From NCBI GenBank assembly GCA_003142495.1, contig PLMM01000213.1, positions 1 to 5,203 on the forward strand: a DNA stretch of 5,203 bases. The letters run 5' to 3'. A model generated the notes under the pieces. That model was not told the origin of the DNA. It was given only the letters and a program-made list of their open reading frames with translations, and made no database searches. Shown here in pieces: positions 1 to 5,203 of this stretch. Source of the stretch: Gemmatimonadota bacterium. GTDB taxonomy: Bacteria > Gemmatimonadota > Gemmatimonadetes > Gemmatimonadales > Gemmatimonadaceae. The stretch's first letter is position 1, and every line of letters starts with the position of its first letter. Both the position numbers and the translations under genes were made by a program.

Positions 1-597
1 CAGGGCGGCCGCAAGCACCCGCAGCAGGAATACATCCAGATCAACACGAAGGACATTCTCTTCATCTGCGGCGGCGCCTTCGACGGCCTCGAGAAGATCA
101 TCGAGGCGCGCACCGGTCGCCGGCAGATCGGCTTCACGAAGGAAGAGCTGGCGAATGGCAAGGCGACGGATCTCGCGAAGAACCCGTTCGCCGACGTCGA
201 GCCGGACGATCTCCTTCGCTACGGGCTCATCCCCGAGCTGGTGGGTCGCCTTCCCGTAACGGTCGCCCTCGAGGCGCTCGACGCGGACTCGCTCGTGCGC
301 ATCCTCAAGGAACCGAAGAACGCGCTCACGAAGCAGTACACGAAGCTCTTCGAGCTCGAAGAGGTGAAGATCACCTTCGACGAAGCGGCGCTCCGTGGCG
401 TTGCCCAGCGCGCGCTCAAGCGCGGCACGGGCGCACGCGGTCTTCGCGCGATTCTCGAGGAGCTCATGACGGACGTCATGTTCGATATCCCGAGTCGCGA
501 CGACATCACGGAAGTAAAGATCACGGAGTCGTGCGTGCTCAACGGCACGCCGCCGCTCCTCGAGATCTCGGCCAAGCGCCAGAAGAAGGAAGCCTGA
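1..597 (+). CDS. clpX: ATP-dependent Clp protease ATP-binding subunit ClpX, C-terminal part (5' end outside window)
   Basis: The reading frame is open from base 1 and ends at TGA 595-597, giving the last 198 residues; family members are about 410-425 residues, so the zinc-binding domain, Walker A and Walker B lie upstream of the window. ClpX is the cytoplasmic AAA+ hexamer that recognises tagged proteins, unfolds them and feeds them into the ClpP peptidase. Visible family signatures are [14 protein letters not shown] at the left edge, ILFICGGAF (fragment residues 19-27), the IGF tripeptide of the ClpP-docking loop (residues 43-45, bases 127-135), [13 protein letters not shown] (74-86), and the sensor-2 segment GTGARGLR (142-149), whose Arg146 corresponds to the ATP-sensing arginine of E. 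coli ClpX. The presence of the IGF loop says this protein partners with ClpP, whose gene commonly lies just upstream, here out of view. The C-terminus ends in a short Lys-rich tail (AKRQKKEA). No frameshift or missing key residue is seen in the part present. Confidence 0.97.
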   Translation, partial: QGGRKHPQQEYIQINTKDILFICGGAFDGLEKIIEARTGRRQIGFTKEELANGKATDLAKNPFADVEPDDLLRYGLIPELVGRLPVTVALEALDADSLVRILKEPKNALTKQYTKLFELEEVKITFDEAALRGVAQRALKRGTGARGLRAILEELMTDVMFDIPSRDDITEVKITESCVLNGTPPLLEISAKRQKKEA

Positions 598-606
598 CCG
601 AAGTAC

Positions 607-618
607 CTTGAATTCAAG
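607..618. repeat. 12-bp perfect palindrome CTTGAATTCAAG
   Basis: CTTGAATTCAAG is a perfect dyad with no spacer, nine bases after the clpX stop and two bases before the terminator stem. As RNA it would make a poor hairpin because it leaves no loop. It could be a protein-binding dyad or chance; nothing else in the window repeats it. It superficially resembles half of the HspR HAIR element (CTTGAGT-N7-ACTCAAG), but the spacing is wrong. Confidence 0.3.
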
Positions 619-620
619 AG

Positions 621-653
621 AAAATGGGGACGCCAGATCGGCGTCCCCATTTT
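621..653. terminator. Bidirectional intrinsic terminator between clpX and the convergent exported-protein gene
   Basis: AAAATGGGGACGCC (621-634) pairs perfectly with GGCGTCCCCATTTT (640-653) across the five-base loop AGATC (635-639). The 14-bp stem has a GC-rich core with AAAA on the left and TTTT on the right. On either strand the RNA is therefore a G/C-rich hairpin followed by U residues. It lies 23 bases past the clpX stop and 30 bases past the stop of the minus-strand gene, so one element can end both convergent transcripts. Confidence 0.92.
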
Positions 654-683
654 ACATCCCGGCGTGTAGTCACTACGGGACGA

Positions 684-1784
684 TCATTGCACCATGTCGT
701 GCGCGCCCACGCTCGCGATGTCGCGCTGCACATCGGCGTTCCTCGGATCGAGATGCGGCCACTCGGCCACGTCATCCGGCACGAAGGCGCCCGCCATCGA
801 CGCCATCCCGCCCTGCTTGAGCATCTGCCCCGTCGGGTTGTAGTAGACGGCCACGATGCGATAGCGATGATTCGCGACGAGCGGCAGCCCTTCCTCGTGG
901 AAGCCGAAGACGCGCTTGCCGAGCGAGATGAGGTGGCCATCCGACGTGAGCTTCGTGTCGAGCTTCACGAGCACCTTCCCATTCTCGGCGTCCTCGAGGC
1001 GCACCGAGCGCGCGTAGTCGTGCACGTGGCCGCCGAGCGCGAGGAGGGAGCCGTTGAGGGGCATGATGAACTCGGAGCGCTGCTCGGAGCGGCCGGGCTT
1101 GAGATCCCACGCCGACGTGCCGCCGATGACGGAATTCGCGTCGGCGAAGAAGGGCATGACGACGATCGGATGCGCCTTCCCCGCGGCGATCCACGGGAGC
1201 GTGACGATCACGTACGCGCGCTCGACGGTGTGACCGTCGACATCGTGGAAGGCGGAGTAGAGGCCGAGGGTGTCGCCGCGCGTGAGCGGGACGCCGACGT
1301 TGCCGGGGAGCGAGACGCGCGGCGTTTCCTTCCCCGCGGCCATGAGGCGCTCGACCATGGGATAGAGCAGCTCGCGGCGGTTGTAGTTCGCGAGGCCGAC
1401 GTGGTGCACCATTCCCTGCGCGAGCGCCTTGCCGCCAACAGCATCGCCGTCGCAGAGCTGCACGCTATAGCCGCGCACCCAGCCGGTGGCGGGCCACGCG
1501 ACGCGCAGCACGGGGGTGTCCATCATCATCATGTCATCGGATTCGTGGGCCATCGCCGCAATCCGAAAGGGGCCGGCCACTATTCGAATCTCGTGTCGCG
1601 CGCTGTCCTGCTGCACGACTGCGGAGGACGCCGACGCGCCGGGCATCGCCATCCCCGGCATCGCATCGGCGGGCGGCGGCACGCTCGCGGTCAGCGCTGC
1701 GCCGGTGGGACAAGGGCGCTCGGTCGCCTGAGCCGCGACACGTGTTGTTACGAGCAGGAGAAGCAGCGGAACGAGTCGGCGCAT
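684..1784 (-). CDS. Exported Met-rich protein with a peptidylglycine-monooxygenase-like (PHM / SURNod19-like) copper-ligand pattern
   Basis: This encodes 366 residues from ATG 1784 to TGA 684-686. A GTG six bases upstream (1790) is possible, but GAGG at 1793-1790 (minus strand) sits five bases before the ATG and overlaps that GTG, so the ATG is preferred. Residues 1-20 are a Sec signal peptide (MRR, a run of Leu, then VAAQA), placing the mature protein outside the inner membrane. A low-complexity stretch follows with AMPGMAMPG (41-49), then MMMM (85-88), both plausible soft copper ligands. Potential copper ligands then appear in the order His127-His128 (MVHHVG), His180 (YSAFHD), His253-Val-His255 (GGHVHD) and Met327 (QGGM). 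In rat PHM the ligands are H107, H108, H172 / H242, H244, M314. Cys25 and Cys111 could form a disulfide. By family knowledge such proteins have two jelly-roll domains; plant SURNod19 proteins and many uncharacterised bacterial proteins share parts of this pattern. Whether it is a monooxygenase, a copper-binding protein or something else cannot be told. No convincing promoter was found in the 146 bp upstream. Confidence 0.85.
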   Translation of the reverse strand: MRRLVPLLLLLVTTRVAAQATERPCPTGAALTASVPPPADAMPGMAMPGASASSAVVQQDSARHEIRIVAGPFRIAAMAHESDDMMMMDTPVLRVAWPATGWVRGYSVQLCDGDAVGGKALAQGMVHHVGLANYNRRELLYPMVERLMAAGKETPRVSLPGNVGVPLTRGDTLGLYSAFHDVDGHTVERAYVIVTLPWIAAGKAHPIVVMPFFADANSVIGGTSAWDLKPGRSEQRSEFIMPLNGSLLALGGHVHDYARSVRLEDAENGKVLVKLDTKLTSDGHLISLGKRVFGFHEEGLPLVANHRYRIVAVYYNPTGQMLKQGGMASMAGAFVPDDVAEWPHLDPRNADVQRDIASVGAHDMVQ

Positions 1785-1789
1785 GCACA

Positions 1790-1793
1790 CCTC
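1790..1793 (-). promoter_or_regulatory. Ribosome-binding site that fixes the start of the copper-pattern protein gene
   Basis: Read on the minus strand, CACGAGGTGTGCATG places GAGG five bases before the ATG at 1784. The alternative GTG start at 1790 shares its G with this site and has no other purine-rich motif at a useful distance upstream. The choice matters for only two residues and leaves the signal peptide unchanged. Confidence 0.65.
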
Positions 1794-1907
1794 GTGGAGC
1801 GAGAATCACGACCATACGGTGAAGGCCGGTCGACCCTCGTCCATGACGCAGCTACAAGATGCACGCGGGAGCGCGAAAAGGTAGCCATCCGTGCATTTGA
1901 GCCGGCG

Positions 1908-1925
1908 AAAAAAACCGTCCTACGG
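1908..1925 (-). terminator. Possible weak intrinsic terminator after the 190-residue exported-protein gene
   Basis: On the minus strand, five bases after the TAG stop, CCGT-AGG-ACGG is followed by seven T residues. The stem is only 4 bp, all or mostly G/C, with a three-base loop, so the T run is the stronger part of the evidence. If it works, the downstream exported-protein gene needs its own promoter in the remaining spacer. If it is leaky, the two minus-strand genes may share a transcript. Confidence 0.35.
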
Positions 1926-1930
1926 AATCG

Positions 1931-2503
1931 CTACTGATCGGAGCTGTCGTCCTTCGGCACCTCGAGCTGCACGATGGCGAAGTGCGTCGCATCCGTGCGC
2001 GATGCGTCGATTGCCACGATTCTGTAAAAGGTCGGCGTGCCGCTGCGCAGCTCGCGATGCGAGCGCTCGTCTGCGTCGATGTGCGCGCGGTGGCCATGGG
2101 AATCGGAGCAGGTGAGACCGCTCTGCGCCACCTTCACCGCGCCGACTGCCATGCCGTGCTCGCACTCGAGGACCTCGCCGTAACGCGCGAGTGGCTTCCG
2201 GTAGAAGTCGAGCACCTGATCCGGCGAGTCGTTCGTGATGTACTTGGTGGCCATCAAGCGGAAGTGAAAGCTGCCGAAGGAAAGGCCCATGTCGACTGCG
2301 GAGTCGCTCTTCGTCTCCTTGTACGGCCGCGCATTGGGGTAGATCGGCAGCCCCATGCTGGTGGCGTTGACGTTCTCGTTGGCGTGGAGCTCGATGTTGA
2401 GATTGGTGCCTTGAGCCATGGATGCGGAGGCGCCGCCGCACAGGAACGTCGCGATGGCGAGCATGGGCACGGTGACGCGGAGGAGATGAAGGCGCGAGAA
2501 CAT
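1931..2503 (-). CDS. Exported protein of unknown function (190 residues)
   Basis: ATG at 2503 is preceded on the minus strand by GGAG (2515-2512) with an eight-base spacer, and the gene ends at TAG 1931-1933. Residues 1-30 form a Sec signal peptide: basic start (MFSRLHLLR), hydrophobic core, and likely cleavage after ASASMA. The Cys22 in TFLCGG does not fit a lipobox, so it is probably not a lipoprotein. The mature part begins with GLPIYPNARPY (51-61), continues with FHFRLMATKYIT (79-90) and then SPDQVLDFYRKPLARYGEVL (93-112). That arrangement, a 'lPiYPnA' element followed by a 'T-x-DSP-x-xVxxFY' helix, recurs in many uncharacterised bacterial secreted proteins and suggests one small compact alpha/beta domain. 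Cys114 and Cys132 could form a disulfide, and a His-rich stretch (SHGHRAH, 135-141) lies just after. I cannot assign a function. It is transcribed divergently from lon and lies 146 bp upstream of the other exported-protein gene on the same strand. Confidence 0.82.
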   Translation of the reverse strand: MFSRLHLLRVTVPMLAIATFLCGGASASMAQGTNLNIELHANENVNATSMGLPIYPNARPYKETKSDSAVDMGLSFGSFHFRLMATKYITNDSPDQVLDFYRKPLARYGEVLECEHGMAVGAVKVAQSGLTCSDSHGHRAHIDADERSHRELRSGTPTFYRIVAIDASRTDATHFAIVQLEVPKDDSSDQ

Positions 2504-2653
2504 GGCGATTGCTCCGGCTGAGGTGCGAGGGGAACGCGCCGACTGCGCGTATCGCCCGTGTCACCTTCCACGTTCCAGCGTACGAGCCGGGCCACGATTG
2601 GTTTCACCTGTGGGCGAGCCGGCGATTCAGCGTTGGCGAGGTATATTGAAGGG
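2504..2653. promoter_or_regulatory. Divergent intergenic region between the exported-protein gene and lon
   Basis: These 150 bp must hold the promoters of both flanking genes. On the plus strand the only strong signal is TATATT at 2642-2647, next to the lon ATG. On the minus strand, GGAAC (bases 2576-2572) about 17 bases before a GATA at 2553-2550 vaguely recalls an ECF-sigma promoter, but this is weak. No clear operator dyad, CIRCE (TTAGCACTC-N9-GAGTGCTAA) or HAIR element is visible. Confidence 0.5.
2642..2647 (+). promoter_or_regulatory. Candidate -10 box (TATATT) for lon
   Basis: TATATT is a near-consensus -10 hexamer standing out in an otherwise GC-rich spacer. It ends six bases before the lon ATG at 2654, so transcription starting the usual 6-8 bases downstream would begin at or right beside the ATG, giving a leaderless mRNA. 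No good -35 hexamer lies 16-18 bases upstream (the place holds roughly CCGGCG), which lowers confidence. The alternative reading is that it is simply AT-rich leader sequence behind a more distant promoter. Confidence 0.4.
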
Positions 2654-5128
2654 ATGCCGATCACACTGACGCGCGACGAGGAAAGCTTCGAGCTCGACGA
2701 GAGACTTCCCGTGCTCCCGCTCCGCGACGTCGTGATCTTCCCGTACATGGTGATCCCGCTGCTCGTGGGCCGGACGGCATCGCTCGCGGCTGTTGAGGCC
2801 GCGCTCGCTGGCGACCGGTGGATCTTTCTCGTCGCGCAGCGCACGGCGGACACGCAGGATCCGGCAGCGGCCGATCTCTTCCGTGTGGGCGTTGCGGGGC
2901 GTGTGCTCCAGGTCGCGCGCTTGCCGAACGGCACGACCAAGGTGCTCGTTGAAGGCGTCGCGCGCGCGAAGGTCACGCGCTACGCGCCAACCGAGAAGGT
3001 GTTACGGGCCATAGTAACGCCGTTCGCGCTCGACGAGCCCGCCGGCGGCGCCGACGAGCGCGCGATGGCGCGCCGCGTCGTGACGCTCTTCGAAGAGTAC
3101 GTCGCGCTGCATCGCAGGCTCCCCGCGGAAGTGGTGGCGCTCGTGCAGGGGACGGAGGCGCGCGAGAAGCAGGCGTTCGCGATCGCCGCGCACATGCTCG
3201 TGCGGCTCGATCAGCGTCAGGAATATCTGCAGTCCTCGAACATCGGCGCGCTCTTCTCGCAGCTCGCGGACACGCTCACCTCCGAGATCGAGATTCTGCG
3301 CCTCGAGCGCAAGATCGAGGGAGAGGTGCGCGGCTCGCTCTTTCAGAATCAGCGCGAGTTCTATCTGCAGGAGCAGCTCAAGGCGATCCACCGCGAGCTC
3401 GGACAGGACGAGGGTGACGGGTTCGAGGAGCTGACCGTCGCGATCGAGAAGAAGCAGCTGCCGCCCGCTGTGCGCGAGCGCGTCGATCGCGAGATGCGGA
3501 AGCTGCGCCGCACGGCGCCGCTCTCCCCGGAATCGACGGTCGCGCGCAACTATCTCGACTGGATCGTCGCGCTTCCATGGACCGAGCGCAGCGACGACGT
3601 CGTCGACGTCGCGCACGCGCAGCTCGTGCTCGATGAGGATCACTTCGGTCTCACCGATGTGAAGGACCGCATCCTCGACTACATCGCGGTGCTCGCGCTC
3701 GTCGGCAAGCTCGAGGGCCCCATCCTCTGCCTCGTCGGCGCTCCGGGCGTCGGCAAGACATCGCTCGGCCGATCGATCGCGCGCGCGCTTGGTCGCACCT
3801 TCGTGCGCATGTCGCTTGGCGGCGTGCGCGACGAGGCGGAGATTCGCGGGCATCGGCGCACGTACATCGGGTCGCTGCCGGGGCGCGTGATTCAGGCGAT
3901 GCGGCGCGCCGAGGTGGTGAATCCGGTGATTCTGCTGGACGAGGTCGACAAGATGGGGCAGGACTGGCGGGGCGATCCGTCGAGTGCGCTGCTCGAGGTT
4001 CTGGATCCCGAGCAGAATACGGCGTTCAACGATCACTACCTGGACGTGGACTACGATCTCTCGCAGGTGCTGTTCGTGACGACGGCGAACTCGCTCGCAC
4101 AGATTCCGGAGCCGCTGCGCGACCGGATGGAGATCATTCGTCTGCCTGGCTACGTCGATCACGAGAAGCACGCGATTGCGCGCCAGTTTCTCGTGCCGCG
4201 GCAGCTCATCGCGCACGGGCTCGATCCAAAGCTCGTGACGATCGACGCCGATGTGATTCCCGCGGTGACGCGACTGTACACGCGCGAGGCCGGGGTGCGT
4301 GATCTCGAGCGGCGCATCGCGCGAATCGCGCGCAAGCTCGCGCGGCGCGCGGCGGCCGCGAAGCAGGTGACGCCCGAGCCGCAGCATGTGGCGCTCGCGG
4401 ATCTGAAGGCGCTTCTCGGCGTGCCGCCGTACGAGGCGGAGGAGCAGACGCTCGACGACAAGATCGGCGTCGCGACCGGGCTCGCGTATACATCGGTGGG
4501 AGGCGACCTGCTCGAGATCGAAGTGGCCGTGGTGCGCGGGCGTGGGCGGCTGCAGCTCACCGGCACGCTCGGCGATGTGCTCAAGGAATCGGCGAACGCT
4601 GCTCTCACGTACGCGCGGTCGCGCGCGAGCATGCTCGGCATCGATCCGGAGTTTCCGAAGACGCGCGACATTCACGTGCATCTGCCTGCGGGCGCGACGC
4701 CGAAGGATGGCCCATCGGCAGGGATCGCGATCGCGACGGCGGTGGTGAGCGCGCTCACGGGAGCACCGGTGCGCGGCGACACGGCGATGACCGGCGAGAT
4801 CACGCTGCGCGGAGACGTCCTCCCGATCGGCGGCCTGAAGAGCAAGATCCTCGCCGCGCACCTGTCCGGCGCGCGGATGGTGATCCTCCCGAAGAAGAAC
4901 GAGAAGGACCTCCGGGACATCCCCGAGGAGATCCGGAAGCAGATCAAGGTCGTTCTCGTCGAATCGATGGACCAGGTGCTGGACGAGGCCCTGCGGCGAC
5001 ACCCGCAGCCGCTCCAGCCACGGTCCTCCGGCTCCGGCGGCGGCGAGAAGCCCAGCGAGCCCCTCGCAGTGCCCGCGCGGCCGGGCTTTCCTGCCGACCA
5101 GCCGGCGGCGATCGTGGCGGGCCGCTGA
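2654..5128 (+). CDS. lon: ATP-dependent Lon protease (LonA, peptidase family S16)
   Basis: A complete 824-residue LonA, a cytoplasmic homohexamer that unfolds and degrades misfolded and regulatory proteins. The N-terminal substrate-binding domain starts with [18 protein letters not shown] (16-33) and runs to about 210, followed by a long helical, partly coiled-coil segment (about 205-285, including [13 protein letters not shown]). AAA+ module: Walker A GAPGVGKT (362-369, where GPPGVGKT is usual), pore loop [11 protein letters not shown] (401-411), Walker [10 protein letters not shown] (425-433), sensor-1 Asn479, arginine-finger region [12 protein letters not shown] (489-500), sensor-2 REAGVRDLE (544-552). 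Protease domain from about 600: PKDGPSAG with nucleophile Ser688 (bases 4715-4717) and its partner Lys731 in GGLKSK (bases 4844-4846), 43 residues apart as in E. coli Lon. The start at ATG 2654 is chosen because the conserved N-domain begins 15 residues later; an in-frame GTG at 2558 would add 32 unconserved residues across the divergent promoter region. A Pro/Gly/Ser-rich tail of about 40 residues extends beyond the E. coli-type C-terminus. Probably co-transcribed with the J-protein gene 49 bases downstream. Confidence 0.98.
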   Translation: MPITLTRDEESFELDERLPVLPLRDVVIFPYMVIPLLVGRTASLAAVEAALAGDRWIFLVAQRTADTQDPAAADLFRVGVAGRVLQVARLPNGTTKVLVEGVARAKVTRYAPTEKVLRAIVTPFALDEPAGGADERAMARRVVTLFEEYVALHRRLPAEVVALVQGTEAREKQAFAIAAHMLVRLDQRQEYLQSSNIGALFSQLADTLTSEIEILRLERKIEGEVRGSLFQNQREFYLQEQLKAIHRELGQDEGDGFEELTVAIEKKQLPPAVRERVDREMRKLRRTAPLSPESTVARNYLDWIVALPWTERSDDVVDVAHAQLVLDEDHFGLTDVKDRILDYIAVLALVGKLEGPILCLVGAPGVGKTSLGRSIARALGRTFVRMSLGGVRDEAEIRGHRRTYIGSLPGRVIQAMRRAEVVNPVILLDEVDKMGQDWRGDPSSALLEVLDPEQNTAFNDHYLDVDYDLSQVLFVTTANSLAQIPEPLRDRMEIIRLPGYVDHEKHAIARQFLVPRQLIAHGLDPKLVTIDADVIPAVTRLYTREAGVRDLERRIARIARKLARRAAAAKQVTPEPQHVALADLKALLGVPPYEAEEQTLDDKIGVATGLAYTSVGGDLLEIEVAVVRGRGRLQLTGTLGDVLKESANAALTYARSRASMLGIDPEFPKTRDIHVHLPAGATPKDGPSAGIAIATAVVSALTGAPVRGDTAMTGEITLRGDVLPIGGLKSKILAAHLSGARMVILPKKNEKDLRDIPEEIRKQIKVVLVESMDQVLDEALRRHPQPLQPRSSGSGGGEKPSEPLAVPARPGFPADQPAAIVAGR

Positions 5129-5136
5129 CCGCGGCC

Positions 5137-5165
5137 CGGCCGCGCGCCCGCCTCCTGCGCGGCCG
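5137..5165 (+). other. GC-rich hairpin in the lon to J-protein spacer
   Basis: CGGCCGCGC (5137-5145) pairs perfectly over 9 bp with GCGCGGCCG (5157-5165), leaving an 11-base loop that contains CCTCCT (5151-5156). An alternative shorter fold uses GCGGCC (5131-5136) with GGCCGC (5138-5143). There is no T run after either, so an intrinsic terminator is unlikely. The stem ends on the first base of the ribosome-binding site of the next gene, so it could act as an mRNA processing or stability structure, or modulate translation. In so GC-rich a spacer some pairing is expected by chance. Confidence 0.35.
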
Positions 5166-5171
5166 AGGGAG
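5165..5171 (+). promoter_or_regulatory. Ribosome-binding site of the J-domain protein gene
   Basis: GAGGGAG lies six bases before ATG 5178, a strong purine-rich match to the 16S anti-Shine-Dalgarno sequence at normal spacing. It supports the very short partial gene that follows being genuinely translated. Confidence 0.75.
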
Positions 5172-5177
5172 TCGACC

Positions 5178-5203
5178 ATGGAGTACAAGGACTACTACAA
5201 GAC
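5178..5203 (+). CDS. J-domain co-chaperone (DnaJ/CbpA type), first eight codons only
   Basis: The window ends 26 bases into this gene. The readable residues are MEYKDYYK. The pattern of a short polar start followed by KDYY is how J-domain proteins begin (E. coli CbpA starts MELKDYY, DnaJ starts MAKQDYY), where DYY opens helix I of the J-domain. J-proteins stimulate the ATPase of Hsp70 (DnaK) and deliver clients to it. A good ribosome-binding site and the 49-base gap after lon suggest an operon with lon, which makes sense as both deal with misfolded proteins. With so little sequence, class (DnaJ, CbpA-like, or other J-protein) cannot be decided, so no symbol is given. Confidence 0.75.

Noticed and set aside
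607..618. HspR (HAIR) heat-shock operator
   Set aside because: HAIR is CTTGAGT-N7-ACTCAAG. Here the two CTTGA/TCAAG arms are only two bases apart, and the site lies after clpX rather than before a heat-shock gene.
666..676. Short inverted repeat GTAGT-C-ACTAC after the terminator
   Set aside because: Five base pairs with a one-base centre is too little to support a structure or operator.
624..1937. 437-codon plus-strand open frame across the copper-pattern gene
   Set aside because: It begins inside the terminator hairpin, runs antisense to a gene with a signal peptide, ribosome-binding site and coherent motifs, and its product is Arg/His/Ala-rich without any domain signature.
1920..2564. 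214-codon minus-strand frame overlapping the 190-residue exported protein in another phase
   Set aside because: Its product is Arg/His-rich with no signal peptide or domain, whereas the chosen frame has a ribosome-binding site, a signal peptide and a sensible composition.
2550..2576. ECF-sigma promoter (GGAAC ... GATA) on the minus strand before the 190-residue exported-protein gene
   Set aside because: Only the GGAAC part is convincing; the -10 half is not specific, and one loose match in a GC-rich region is weak evidence.
2558..2653. In-frame 32-codon N-terminal extension of Lon from GTG 2558
   Set aside because: The added residues match nothing in LonA, the GTG lacks a clear ribosome-binding site, and the extension would cover the promoter region. 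A TTG at 2633 is likewise unsupported.
3002..5188. Very long open frame (728 codons) on the minus strand opposite lon
   Set aside because: It is the antisense shadow of lon. Its product is Arg/His/Leu-rich with no recognisable domain, while the plus strand encodes a full LonA with every catalytic motif. GC-rich codon use commonly leaves such antisense frames open.
1..5203. A defence system, mobile element, CRISPR array or RNA gene
   Set aside because: No terminal repeats, transposase, integrase, repeat-spacer pattern, tRNA-like cloverleaf or defence domain is visible. Genes fill nearly the whole window and all spacers are 150 bp or less.

Overview
This is a GC-rich chromosomal window from a free-living-type bacterium. 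It carries housekeeping proteostasis genes and shows no sign of mobile DNA. The set (clpX, a LonA protease and the start of a J-domain protein, plus two Sec-exported proteins of kinds common in environmental Gram-negative phyla) would fit Gemmatimonadota or a related lineage. That taxonomic placement is an impression from gene content and protein style, not something the sequence proves.

Layout, left to right. (1) Positions 1-597 (+) hold the C-terminal 198 residues of ClpX, the ATPase that unfolds substrates for ClpP. (2) A perfect 14-bp hairpin at 621-653, flanked by A and T runs, is a textbook bidirectional terminator between clpX and the convergent gene that follows. (3) Positions 684-1784 (-) encode a 366-residue exported protein. 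Its His/Met pattern matches, in order and approximate spacing, the two copper sites of peptidylglycine monooxygenase-type proteins, and its N-terminal half is rich in Met. (4) Positions 1931-2503 (-) encode a 190-residue exported protein of unknown function. (5) A divergent intergenic region of 150 bp (2504-2653) separates it from lon; a TATATT box sits so close to the lon ATG that the transcript may be leaderless. (6) Positions 2654-5128 (+) encode a complete LonA protease of 824 residues with all catalytic motifs intact. (7) After a 49-nt spacer with a strong GC hairpin and a clear ribosome-binding site, the first eight codons of a J-domain co-chaperone (DnaJ/CbpA type) start at 5178 and run off the window.

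How the genes relate: ClpX, Lon and the J-protein are all protein quality-control factors. lon and the J-protein gene probably form one transcription unit. The two exported proteins are on the opposite strand, wedged between clpX and lon. They do not look like proteostasis components; their link to the neighbours is positional only. I found no tRNA, rRNA, CRISPR array, insertion sequence, prophage or defence gene. All gaps between genes are 150 bp or less.
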